Shown piece by piece: positions 9,139 to 17,402 of a DNA stretch of 35,516 nt; position 1 is the first letter of the stretch, and each line of letters starts with the position of its first letter. Source of the stretch: Gammaproteobacteria bacterium (GTDB lineage: Bacteria; Pseudomonadota; Gammaproteobacteria; DSM-16500); NCBI GenBank assembly GCA_021324305.1, contig JAJPJI010000029.1, positions 73,170-108,685 of the forward strand, written 5' to 3'. Below the pieces are notes generated by a model. The model searched no databases. It saw only the letters and a program-made list of their open reading frames with translations, and was not told the origin of the DNA. Position numbers and translations under genes: made by a program.

Positions 9139-10563
9139 ATGAAATTAAAACTCGTTGTTGCATCAATGAGCTTGCTTGGTTTGGTCAGCTGCCCGGTGTT
9201 TGCAGCAACAACAGCAACCAGCACAACTGCTGAATCTGCTACTGCTACAACTGCAACTGCCACCACTGTCAAGCACAAACGTCATCACAAAATGATGGCA
9301 CACCATGTCAAACATCATGAAACTTTGGCGCAAGAACGCCGCGAAGAAAGAGTTGAAGCTGAAAGAATTTCATATAAGGGTGAAATGTCGCCTGTTGAAG
9401 TTTGCTCTGTCAGCCAAACATCTATCATTCTTGATGAAGCAACCCAAAATTTGGGCCGTGCATTGCCAAATCCATGCAATCCAGGCTGGTACAACCGCAT
9501 CATGGTCAGTGGCGGCATGAATGTAGACCTGGGCAAATGGGGTAATCGTAATGCTGATTTCCAGGGTGAAAACTATAATCGTTTCTCCCTCAATGATGTT
9601 TACGTCAACATAGGCGCAAATATCAATGACTGGACCAAAGCATTTGCCAGCATCAGCTATAGTAACACTTCATCCACAGGAGGCAGTGATTCTGACCACT
9701 ATGGTTACAGCAGTGTTTACAATAACAACACATTATCGCTTGAACAGGCTTATTTCACTGTCGGAAACTTTGATGTTTCTCCAATCTTTGTTCAGATTGG
9801 TAAGCAATTCACTGATTTCAGCCGCTATGAAATCCATCCTATCACTCGCAGCATGACACAAGTATTGTCAGAAGCATTACCAACCTCTGGTAAACTTGGT
9901 TTCATTGTTCCGATGGGCTTCCATGGTTCGTTGTATATTTTTGATGACCCAATCAAGAAGATTGGCAAAACCAGCAGAACAACTGACTATGGTGCAACCT
10001 TGGGTTATGATCAACCAGGCGACCAATTCGGCTGGGACCTCGGCGTTGGTTATGTATACAACATGATGGCTGCAGAAGATGTTGCTCATGGTGTTTCCAA
10101 CTTCACTGGCGGCGGTTATAACAGCCGTAAGGCAGCTGCTGCTCTTTATGCTGATATTAACAGCGGTCCTTTCAGTGTTAATGCCCGTTGGACAGGTGCA
10201 GTGCAACGTTTTAATCCCAGCGATTTACCCAAACACGGTTTTGCTGATGAAGGAACAGATGACGTCATCAATGCTGATGCATCCGGTGCAAAACCATGGG
10301 CAGTTGGAATCCAGGCTGGTTACGGCTTTGAAATGTTTGGTGGCCGCAGCAACAATGTATTCCTCGGCTATCAGCAATCAGGCGAAGCAGTTGGTATCGG
10401 TTTACCAAAAAATCGCTGGCTGGTTGGGTACGGAATTGAGCTGTGGAAGAAAACCAACCTTGGTCTGGAATGGGATCATGATACTGATTACAGCACAGGT
10501 AATGGTGGTTCAGGTAATACTGACAATCTCGTTACCTTGCGTGCTGGCGTTCAGTTCGGCTAA
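9139..10563 (+). CDS. LbtU-family outer-membrane siderophore porin, copy 2
   Basis: This 474-residue paralogue of the preceding porin has the same plan: signal peptide (1-22, PVFA), an Ala/Thr-rich linker, a His-rich segment (seven His between residues 46 and 60), a charged helix with ERREERVEAERISYKGEM, and a beta-barrel. Blocks such as LNDVYVNIGANINDWTKAFA, LSLEQAYFTVGNFDVSP, SGAKPWAVGIQAGYGFEM and GLGLPKNR-like sequence correspond to Legionella LbtU, and the C-terminus VTLRAGVQFG is a typical final strand. C89 and C113 match C101 and C125 of copy 1. AAGGAGA precedes the ATG. The close relationship, shared leaders and tandem order show a duplication. Known family role: TonB-independent siderophore passage; actual ligand unknown. 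Confidence 0.85.
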   Translation: MKLKLVVASMSLLGLVSCPVFAATTATSTTAESATATTATATTVKHKRHHKMMAHHVKHHETLAQERREERVEAERISYKGEMSPVEVCSVSQTSIILDEATQNLGRALPNPCNPGWYNRIMVSGGMNVDLGKWGNRNADFQGENYNRFSLNDVYVNIGANINDWTKAFASISYSNTSSTGGSDSDHYGYSSVYNNNTLSLEQAYFTVGNFDVSPIFVQIGKQFTDFSRYEIHPITRSMTQVLSEALPTSGKLGFIVPMGFHGSLYIFDDPIKKIGKTSRTTDYGATLGYDQPGDQFGWDLGVGYVYNMMAAEDVAHGVSNFTGGGYNSRKAAAALYADINSGPFSVNARWTGAVQRFNPSDLPKHGFADEGTDDVINADASGAKPWAVGIQAGYGFEMFGGRSNNVFLGYQQSGEAVGIGLPKNRWLVGYGIELWKKTNLGLEWDHDTDYSTGNGGSGNTDNLVTLRAGVQFG

Positions 10564-10577
10564 TTTCAAGCCTCATC

Positions 10578-10607
10578 AAAAAAGCCCGCTCATGCGGGCT
10601 TTTTTTT
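10578..10607 (+). terminator. intrinsic terminator after porin copy 2
   Basis: GCCCGC (10584-10589) and GCGGGC (10594-10599) pair around TCAT, extended by flanking A and T runs, with eight T at 10600-10607. It lies about 20 bp after the stop codon and can also serve the convergent rnt gene. Confidence 0.95.
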
Positions 10608-10672
10608 CGTTAAAATTTTTTCGTTAAAAACTGGGTAACCGCTAGAAATTGAAGAATATTCGTATCTGCTTA

Positions 10673-11281
10673 TCAAGTGCTGCCCCACTTGTTCACGATA
10701 TGACAGAATAATTCTGCCGTGCGTTCAGCATCATAAATTGCCGAATGCGCCTGCTGGAGATCGAATGGAATACGGGCGCGCCTGGCTGCTCGCGCAAGCA
10801 CCGTTTCGCCTAGTGCCACAGCAGACAGGGAAGCTGTATCAAATGTGGTAAAGGTATGAAAAGGATTGTTCCGAACAACGGAACGCTTGGCCGCTGCGAG
10901 AACAAAACTCAAATCAAACCAGGCATTATGTCCAACCAGGACAGCCCGATAGCAAGACGTTTTATCAAGCGTCTCACGAATGGCAGCAAAAATTCTGTGC
11001 AGGGCCTGGCTTTCCGGAATCGCCATTCTTAATGGATGAAATGGATCTATTCCTGTAATCTCAAGCGCCTCTTTTTCTAGACGCGCACCCGCAAATGGCT
11101 CAACATGATAAGCATGCGTATGGTCACGGCAAAGCTTACCCTCCTCGTTGATCATTAAAGTGACTGCGGCAATTTCCAATAACGCATCCGTGGCTGAATT
11201 GAGACCAGATGTCTCAACATCGATGACAACTGGTAATAGCCCCCGGAAACGGCGAGATAATATTGTTGGTCTGTTATTCAT
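10673..11281 (-). CDS. rnt: ribonuclease T (DEDD exonuclease)
   Basis: RNase T trims the 3' ends of tRNA, 5S and 23S rRNA and also digests single-stranded DNA 3'-5'. The product (202 residues from the ATG at 11281) has the exonuclease motifs VVIDVETSGLN (Asp-Glu), VGHNAWFDLSFV (Asp) and QAHSAIYDAERTAELF (His and Asp). It also has RNase T-specific blocks such as TDALLEIAAVTL, HVEPF and NPFHTFTTFDTA. AGAG stands before the ATG. A GTG ten codons upstream (11311) is a less likely start. The C-terminus is slightly shorter than in E. coli. It converges with the second porin and diverges from putA. Confidence 0.96.
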   Translation of the reverse strand: MNNRPTILSRRFRGLLPVVIDVETSGLNSATDALLEIAAVTLMINEEGKLCRDHTHAYHVEPFAGARLEKEALEITGIDPFHPLRMAIPESQALHRIFAAIRETLDKTSCYRAVLVGHNAWFDLSFVLAAAKRSVVRNNPFHTFTTFDTASLSAVALGETVLARAARRARIPFDLQQAHSAIYDAERTAELFCHIVNKWGST

Positions 11282-11363
11282 TTTTTCTCTAGTCAAAAGC
11301 TGGGTTTTCACTACAATAGGGACACTCGTTTAGATAACATCAAACATCAGGAGCCAGTCAGGA

Positions 11364-11421
11364 GGGCTGTACGGGATCGGTTTGCATTCTCATGCGTACC
11401 CAAACCGACCCCATACAGCCC
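11364..11421 (+). promoter_or_regulatory. large hairpin in the putA leader
   Basis: Two 21-base arms (11364-11384 and 11401-11421) pair at 19 of 21 positions around a 16-base loop. The outer part is GGGCTGT/ACAGCCC and the inner part CGGTTTG/CAAACCG. It ends 35 bases before the putA ATG and has no T-run, so it is not an intrinsic terminator. It may be a regulatory RNA structure, an operator, or a copy of a chromosomal palindromic repeat. Confidence 0.6.
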
Positions 11422-11456
11422 CTGTAGACTCCACGAATAATCATTATGGGAAGAAT

Positions 11457-14400
11457 ATGTTAACAACTACACTACAATCCAAATCCACTCCCCTGCGAGA
11501 TACTATCACAAAAGCTTACAGAATGGATGAAACTGAATGTCTGAGACAACTTATTCCCCAGGCAACCTTTCCTGAAACAAATCTTGCACATATTGCCACG
11601 ATTGCCAAACAGTTAGTCATGGAAACCCGTGAATACAAGAAACGACAGGGTAAAATCGATATCTTGCTGCACCAGTATGATCTTTCAACCGAGGAAGGCA
11701 TCGCCCTGATGTGCCTGGCTGAGGCACTTTTACGCATTCCTGACAAGGCAACCATGGATAAATTTATCAGCGATAAATTATCCACTGTTGAGTGGGTCAA
11801 TCATCTGAGTACCGGTAATTCCCTGTTTGTGAATGCAGCAACCTGGTCGCTGCTTCTGACGGGCAAAATTTACTCTCCTACACTGGACAATCAGAAAAAT
11901 CTTCTGAGTTCACTGAAACGAGCTACCAGCCGGATAGGCGTGGCCATGATCCGTCCTGTCATCCTGCAAATGATGAAATCCATAGGCAAACAATTTGTCA
12001 TGGGCCAGGATATCGATTCGGCTTTGAAACGCTCTGTGGAGCTTGAAAAAACCGGGTACCGTTTCTCATTCGATATGCTGGGCGAATCAGCACGCACCCG
12101 GGCAGACGCTGAGCATTACTATTCCTCTTATGTACAAGCCATTGATGCCATCGGGAAATTTGCCAACGCAGGCAGTCCGGCAAAGAATCCTGGTATTTCT
12201 GTCAAACTGTCGGCACTCCACCCGCGGTATGAATACACGAAATACGCGCAAATGCTGGATGAAATGCCTCCAATGCTGCTCGCGCTCGCGCAACAGGCCA
12301 AAAAATATAATATCGGGCTGACCGTTGATGCTGAAGAAGCTGACAGACTGGATTTATCGCTGGATATCTTTGAAAAAGTCTTTAGTGACCCATCTCTCGC
12401 TGGCTGGGAAGGATTGGGTCTTGCTGTTCAGGCTTACCAAAAGCGTGCCTACTTTGTGCTTGACTGGCTGGCTGACCTTTCCAGAAAACACGGCCGACGC
12501 ATCATGGTACGGCTGGTAAAAGGCGCCTATTGGGATGCCGAAATTAAAATGAGCCAGATTCAGGGCCAAGGCGGTTATCCGGTTTTCACGCGTAAAAACT
12601 CAACTGATGTTTCCTATATTGCATGTGCAAAAAAATTACTGTCCCAGCCTGATTGCTTTTATTCCCAATTTGGCACACATAACGCCTACTCTGTAGCTGC
12701 AATCATGGAAATCGCTGGCAGTAACACTGAATTTGAATTCCAGTGCCTGCATGGGATGGGACGTCCACTCTATGATCAGATTGTTGATAAAAACAAATTC
12801 AACCGCCCCTGCCGAATCTATGCACCAGTCGGCACGCACAAGGATCTGCTTGGCTATCTGGTACGCAGATTGCTGGAGAATGGCGCAAACAGTTCATTTG
12901 TAAATAAGCTGGCGGATGACAAAACCCCTATCGAAAAAATCATTGTGGATCCGGTGGCAAGAATCGCAGCCCTTTCCAGCATGCCGCATCCTCGCATTCC
13001 CACGCCTAAAGATATTTATGGAGACTGGCAAAATTCCCAGGGAATAGATTTGTCCGATTCATTACAACTCACCAGACTCAAGCAGCAAATGGAGCAGGCA
13101 GAAAAAGAAAACTGGGTGGCAGGACCTGTCATCAATGGAAAGGTACTGATAGACAGGAACGCAGAACCTGTCCAATCACCAAGCCAGACCGACCTCACTA
13201 TCGGCCATGTAAACAAGGCAGGTGAACCGGAAGTCGAGGAAGCACTCAAAGCTGCCGAGCAAGCAGCAAGAACATGGGAAGAGACGCCTGTATCTGACCG
13301 CGCCGCCATCCTCGAACGTGCTGCTGATCTTTTCCAGCAGGAAATGCCTGTTCTGATGGCCATACTGACGCATGAGGGAGGCAAATGTATTCAGGATTGC
13401 CTGTCTGAAGTACGCGAAACCATCGATTATTGCCGTTATTACGCTTATCGGGCACGGCATGATCTGGTACCGGTGTCATTGCCCGGTCCAACAGGCGAAA
13501 CCAACCAGTTATCACTGCATCCAAGAGGCATTATCGCCTGCATCAGTCCATGGAATTTCCCGCTGGCAATTTTTGCCGGACAGATCGTGGCAGCCTTGGT
13601 TACGGGTAACCCTGTCATTGCCAAACCCGCTGAACAAACTCCATTGATTGCTTTCAAGGCTGTGGAAATCCTGCACAAGGCGGGTATCCCTAAAGACGTA
13701 CTACAACTATTAATCGGCTCAGGAAGAGTCGTTGGTGCAAAATTGGTCAGCGATCCTCGCATAGCCGGTGTCATGTTCACAGGTTCAACGGAGACTGCCA
13801 AATTTATCGAACAATCCCTCGCGCAACGCAAAGGCCCGATTGCCTTGTTTATTGCAGAAACCGGCGGACAAAATGCCATGATTGTGGACTCCTCTGCACT
13901 GGCAGAACAGACGGTCATGGATATTGCCACCTCCGCATTCAATAGCGCAGGACAACGTTGCTCGGCACTGCGTGTGCTCTTTGTACAGGAAGAAATCGCG
14001 CCGAAATTACTCGAAATGCTCAAGGGCTATATGCAAGAACTGAGCATAGGCAACCCAGCCTTGCTGACCACTGATATCGGCCCGGTAATAGACAAGGATG
14101 CCCAGCAAATGCTGAAAAATCATTTCGCTAAAATGAGCCAGGAAGCACGGCTGATCGCCCAGGTACCAATGCGTGAAACCCCGTCTGGGCATTATTTTGC
14201 CCCCTGTGCATTTGAGCTGGAAGATTTGAGTATACTGGAAGGTGAAGTATTCGGGCCTATTCTGCATATCGTACGTTACAAAGCCCGCGACCTTGATAAG
14301 GTAATGGATGCTATAATCAAGACAGGCTATGGATTAACATTAGGCATACACAGCCGCATTGATGCAACCATACAATACATCGCCAATCGCATGCCTGTTG

Positions 14401-14600
14401 GCAATATGTATGTGAATCGCAATATGATTGGTGCAGTTGTCGGCGTACAGCCATTTGGCGGTGAACGGCTATCCGGAACCGGGCCGAAAGCGGGAGGACC
14501 GCATTATTTACCCCGGTTATGCATGGAGCGAACTGTTTCCAATAATACAACAGCGGTAGGCGGTAATGCGCGTCTGGTTTCATTACTTGAGGATGATTGA
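11457..14600 (+). CDS. putA: bifunctional proline dehydrogenase / L-glutamate gamma-semialdehyde dehydrogenase PutA
   Basis: PutA oxidises proline to glutamate in two steps, feeding electrons to quinone via FAD and making NADH. The ATG at 11457, with GGGAAG before it, gives 1047 residues; an in-frame ATG at 11382 lies inside the leader hairpin and is rejected. The proline dehydrogenase barrel spans about 130-490 with RLVKGAYWDAEIK and YLVRRLLENGANSSFVNK. The aldehyde dehydrogenase domain spans about 560-1020 with SPWNFPLAIFAGQ, ETGGQNAMIV (E801) and FNSAGQRCSALR (catalytic C835). The N-terminal ribbon-helix-helix DNA-binding domain of E. coli PutA is absent, so this is the short, non-autoregulating form. 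Its stop overlaps the next gene (TGATG). Amino acids are favoured carbon sources in Legionellales, which fits the gene's presence. Confidence 0.97.
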   Translation: MLTTTLQSKSTPLRDTITKAYRMDETECLRQLIPQATFPETNLAHIATIAKQLVMETREYKKRQGKIDILLHQYDLSTEEGIALMCLAEALLRIPDKATMDKFISDKLSTVEWVNHLSTGNSLFVNAATWSLLLTGKIYSPTLDNQKNLLSSLKRATSRIGVAMIRPVILQMMKSIGKQFVMGQDIDSALKRSVELEKTGYRFSFDMLGESARTRADAEHYYSSYVQAIDAIGKFANAGSPAKNPGISVKLSALHPRYEYTKYAQMLDEMPPMLLALAQQAKKYNIGLTVDAEEADRLDLSLDIFEKVFSDPSLAGWEGLGLAVQAYQKRAYFVLDWLADLSRKHGRRIMVRLVKGAYWDAEIKMSQIQGQGGYPVFTRKNSTDVSYIACAKKLLSQPDCFYSQFGTHNAYSVAAIMEIAGSNTEFEFQCLHGMGRPLYDQIVDKNKFNRPCRIYAPVGTHKDLLGYLVRRLLENGANSSFVNKLADDKTPIEKIIVDPVARIAALSSMPHPRIPTPKDIYGDWQNSQGIDLSDSLQLTRLKQQMEQAEKENWVAGPVINGKVLIDRNAEPVQSPSQTDLTIGHVNKAGEPEVEEALKAAEQAARTWEETPVSDRAAILERAADLFQQEMPVLMAILTHEGGKCIQDCLSEVRETIDYCRYYAYRARHDLVPVSLPGPTGETNQLSLHPRGIIACISPWNFPLAIFAGQIVAALVTGNPVIAKPAEQTPLIAFKAVEILHKAGIPKDVLQLLIGSGRVVGAKLVSDPRIAGVMFTGSTETAKFIEQSLAQRKGPIALFIAETGGQNAMIVDSSALAEQTVMDIATSAFNSAGQRCSALRVLFVQEEIAPKLLEMLKGYMQELSIGNPALLTTDIGPVIDKDAQQMLKNHFAKMSQEARLIAQVPMRETPSGHYFAPCAFELEDLSILEGEVFGPILHIVRYKARDLDKVMDAIIKTGYGLTLGIHSRIDATIQYIANRMPVGNMYVNRNMIGAVVGVQPFGGERLSGTGPKAGGPHYLPRLCMERTVSNNTTAVGGNARLVSLLEDD

Positions 14601-15775
14601 TGGAAGAACAATTACCCCATACGATTTCTCATGTCATATTCCTGATTTTTTCAGGCACCGCAGTGCTGTCGACTCTCGCATTATTTACCCGACAGTCGCT
14701 GTTGGTTGCCTATATCGTATTGGGTGCGATACTTGGCCCCTGGGGATTAAAACTGGTCAGTAACGGCATCGTGATCAAACAGGCCGGCGATATTGGCATC
14801 ATCTTCCTGCTGTTTTTGCTAGGCTTGCACCTTCAACCGCAGAACCTGTTTCATTCACTGCGCAAGATGAGTTTGATTACTGTGTCCAGCTCGCTGCTAT
14901 TTTTCATCGTTGGATTTGTCGTCAGTTTCACATTTGGCTATACCTATGAAGAAAGTCTGGTGATTGGAATCGCTGCAATGTTTTCCAGCACCATCATTGG
15001 CCTTAAATTACTACCAACCACTATCCTGCATCACCAGCATACCGGTGAACTCGTGATCAGTATTTTGCTTTTACAAGACATTATCGCGATAGGCGCGATA
15101 TTAATCATGCAAATGATTGCCGGAAAAGGCGGCTTATATGAAGTAGGACTATTTATCAGCGCGTTCCCCGTGCTTTTATTAGTCGCGTATTTTTTTCAAC
15201 GTTTTATTCTTTCCTGGCTGCTGGCAAGATTTGATAAAATCCATGAATACATTTTTATTCTGTCCATTGGCTGGTGTCTGTGCATGGCTGAACTCAGTCA
15301 CTCCTTTGGCCTTTCCGAAGAAATTGGCGCTTTTATTGCGGGCGTATCGCTTGCTTCCAATCCAATTTCATTTTACATCGCGGAAAGCCTGAAACCATTA
15401 CGTGATTTCTTCCTTGTACTTTTCTTCTTTTCTATCGGAGCCGGATTTAATTTCGGCTATTTTGGTCAGGTCATTATTCCTGCCTGCATCCTTGCCGGAT
15501 TTATCCTGATTCTCAAGCCCATGGTATTCAACTGGCTGTTATACAGATCTGGCGAAATCAAATCTGTCAGCTGGGAAATTGGTGTGCGTCTGGGCCAGAT
15601 GAGTGAATTCTCATTACTGATTATCTACATGGCACTTGAAACCAGCCTGATGTCCCAACAGACAGCTTATATGGCAGAAGCGGCCATCATTATCACATTC
15701 ATTATTTCCTGCTACTGGACAGTCATACGTTATCCAACTCCGCTCGCATCCACAGACCGATTGCGCCGGGATTAA
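14600..15775 (+). CDS. CPA2-family monovalent cation/proton antiporter (KefB/KefC-like membrane domain)
   Basis: The 391-residue product is almost entirely hydrophobic, with roughly twelve predicted helices. It shows CPA2 features such as GAILGPWGL near the N-terminus, a GDIGIIFLLFLLGLHL segment, SSTIIGLKLLP and an EEIGAFIAGVSLA block typical of Na+/H+ or K+/H+ antiporters. There is no C-terminal RCK/TrkA_N nucleotide-binding domain, so it is the bare exchanger. The ATG at 14600 overlaps the putA stop by one base and is preceded by GAGG. The pairing with putA suggests a link between proline catabolism and ion or osmotic balance, which is an inference. The transported cation cannot be read from sequence. 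Confidence 0.88.
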   Translation: MEEQLPHTISHVIFLIFSGTAVLSTLALFTRQSLLVAYIVLGAILGPWGLKLVSNGIVIKQAGDIGIIFLLFLLGLHLQPQNLFHSLRKMSLITVSSSLLFFIVGFVVSFTFGYTYEESLVIGIAAMFSSTIIGLKLLPTTILHHQHTGELVISILLLQDIIAIGAILIMQMIAGKGGLYEVGLFISAFPVLLLVAYFFQRFILSWLLARFDKIHEYIFILSIGWCLCMAELSHSFGLSEEIGAFIAGVSLASNPISFYIAESLKPLRDFFLVLFFFSIGAGFNFGYFGQVIIPACILAGFILILKPMVFNWLLYRSGEIKSVSWEIGVRLGQMSEFSLLIIYMALETSLMSQQTAYMAEAAIIITFIISCYWTVIRYPTPLASTDRLRRD

Positions 15776-15802
15776 AAAATATGTTCATTAAACTCTGATG
15801 AT

Positions 15803-16267
15803 TCATGATACAAAGAAATCCTCACCCACGCCTGGTACAGTCTTCCAGTCACAGGCTGCGCCATTGAAACTGGATACACGTATATCGGGTTTCGCCGGCC
15901 CATCCGCAGTAATGACATAGACACATGCTTTTGATTTGAACATGGTTGAGTTGGATTGATTTCCAGCATTTTCATTTTGCTGAACTAACGTTAAGGTATA
16001 GGCAACATCAAAATCATCGTTTGGATCAAATTCAAAGCCATACCGTTTAGGACTTCCAGTGCTCACCTTGAACTCAGACACAGAAGTGCCGTCTGGAAGC
16101 ACAAATATGCCTTTTTCATTTAGCATTTGTAATTTAGCCACCCATTCTCCATTTTCTGCATTGATGTTATGCCAGGTATGCACCTGCCTGGCTGATACCT
16201 GCAATGGCAGTGTCAATGTGACGGCTGACACTATCATGGAAAAAAGAAATCCAGATTTTATTTTCAT
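15803..16267 (-). CDS. small secreted protein of unknown function
   Basis: From the ATG at 16267 (GGAG seven bases before it) the product has 154 residues with a clear signal peptide (MKIKSGFLFSMIVSAVTLTL and a likely cleavage after VSA). The mature part of about 130 residues is beta-rich in appearance, with GIFVLPDGTSVSEFKVSTG and FDVAYTLTLVQQNENAG, and has two cysteines (KACVYVI and GAACDWK) that could form a disulfide in the periplasm. I do not recognise the family. It is transcribed divergently from the iron operon, and the Fur box lies about 100 bp upstream of its start, so co-regulation by iron is possible but unproven. An in-frame upstream ATG at 16291 lacks a ribosome site. Confidence 0.8.
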   Translation of the reverse strand: MKIKSGFLFSMIVSAVTLTLPLQVSARQVHTWHNINAENGEWVAKLQMLNEKGIFVLPDGTSVSEFKVSTGSPKRYGFEFDPNDDFDVAYTLTLVQQNENAGNQSNSTMFKSKACVYVITADGPAKPDIRVSSFNGAACDWKTVPGVGEDFFVS

Positions 16268-16359
16268 AAACAATCTCCGTGTATTGATCAACTGAAATGC
16301 CCTTTGTCATATCGAAAGGCTGTACCGCGACTCAAGCAATCTAGCAAATATGAAAGCCC

Positions 16360-16388
16360 TTGTAAATGCAAATGAGAATGATTATTAT
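16360..16388 (+). promoter_or_regulatory. promoter of the iron/opine operon
   Basis: TTGTAA (16360-16365) and TATTAT (16383-16388, 5 of 6 to consensus) are separated by exactly 17 bases. The spacer and -10 box are covered by the Fur operator at 16367-16393, and the first gene starts about 40 bases further on. This is the usual geometry of an iron-repressed promoter. Confidence 0.7.
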
Positions 16389-16393
16389 TTGCA
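16367..16393. promoter_or_regulatory. Fur box
   Basis: A 27-bp palindrome has half-sites TGCAAATGAGAAT and ATTATTATTTGCA around a central G, and the halves are complementary at 11 of 13 positions. Its core matches the 7-1-7 Fur consensus TGATAATNATTATCA at 12 of 14 defined positions. It overlaps the -10 box of the FecB-like gene, so binding of Fe-Fur should block transcription. Confidence 0.85.
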
Positions 16394-16429
16394 GCCATAA
16401 GACAGTCTCGCTAGGAAAAAAAGAATACA

Positions 16430-17380
16430 ATGAAAACAAAACACCTGGTTTTATTATTTATCTCGCCAACCCTCACACTCTTGTTGACGCTGTTTTCATT
16501 CAGTGTGTATGCACTCGATACCGCAAATGCCAAACCCGCGCTTAAGCGAATTGTCGTTCTTGAATTCAGTCTTCTGGATGACTTGCTGCAACTTGGCATC
16601 AAACCCGTTGGCATTGCTTCCAGCCGCGCGGATGAAGGAACCAATCCACCATTTCTGCTGCCGCAGATCAAGGACATCGAGGATGTAGGAACCCGCCAGC
16701 AACCCAATCTTGAAAAAATAATGGCATTGCATCCTGATCTGATCGTTGCTGACATCACCATGCAGAAAAAGATTTATCCATTGCTAAAACGCATTGCTCC
16801 CACCCTCATGTTAAATGGCTTGTCAGGCAACATTGATACACAGGAGCAAAATCTGCGAATTCTGGCTGAGGCAACTCATACACAAGATAACGTTGATACC
16901 CTGATCAAGAATTTGCGTAAACGCTATGCCGCAGCCAAAAAGACAGGAACTGAACATCCAGCCAGTGTCATGATTGGCTATGCAAATAACGCTGGACAAT
17001 TTCAAGTGTTAACAGCCAACGCATTGACATCTCGCATTCTCAAGGAACTGGGACATCCCAACCTGATTACCATTTACCGTGAAGAGCAATCTGCCCCTGT
17101 TCCGATAGAAACAATACTCGCTAACAATCCTGACAGCATTATCGTGTTATTAACCGACGGCAATATGACGCCATATCATGCATTAATACGTCATCCATTG
17201 TGGAATGAAATTCGCGCTGTCAAAACACAGCATATTTATTTCATGGACAGAGATCTTTGGGCAAAAAATCACGGCATTCTGGCAACAGAGCTGATGTTAA
17301 AGGAAGCGGAAGAAACCGGCTTCCTGACAAACAAGCCCAATACGGCATTATTAGAATCAAGCGGAACCCCTGGTAAATAA
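16430..17380 (+). CDS. FecB-like periplasmic ferric-siderophore/ferric-dicitrate binding protein
   Basis: This 316-residue class III binding protein (periplasmic_binding_2 fold) delivers a ferric chelate to the inner-membrane permease. It has an N-terminal signal sequence with a long hydrophobic core (about residues 5-28, ending SVYA). It also has blocks strongly reminiscent of E. coli FecB: RIVVLEFSLLDDLLQLGIKP, VGTRQQPNLEKIMALHPDLI, and near the C-terminus HPLWNEIRAVKTQHIYFMDR followed by DLWAKNHGILATE. FecB similarity points to a carboxylate-type iron ligand such as citrate. It is the first gene behind the Fur-controlled promoter. The next gene begins 22 bp downstream, and the whole cluster to 22181 reads as one operon. 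Confidence 0.92.
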   Translation: MKTKHLVLLFISPTLTLLLTLFSFSVYALDTANAKPALKRIVVLEFSLLDDLLQLGIKPVGIASSRADEGTNPPFLLPQIKDIEDVGTRQQPNLEKIMALHPDLIVADITMQKKIYPLLKRIAPTLMLNGLSGNIDTQEQNLRILAEATHTQDNVDTLIKNLRKRYAAAKKTGTEHPASVMIGYANNAGQFQVLTANALTSRILKELGHPNLITIYREEQSAPVPIETILANNPDSIIVLLTDGNMTPYHALIRHPLWNEIRAVKTQHIYFMDRDLWAKNHGILATELMLKEAEETGFLTNKPNTALLESSGTPGK

Positions 17381-17402
17381 TATCAAGCAGAGGAGTATGG
17401 CA

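Noticed and set aside
11434..11448. Fur-like sequence (AATAATCATTAT core) just before the putA start
   Set aside because: Only about 10 of 14 consensus positions match, it overlaps the ribosome site region, and there is no promoter geometry as at 16360.
13445..14023. Long minus-strand open frame inside putA
   Set aside because: It is antisense to strongly conserved aldehyde dehydrogenase sequence and shows no protein-like features.
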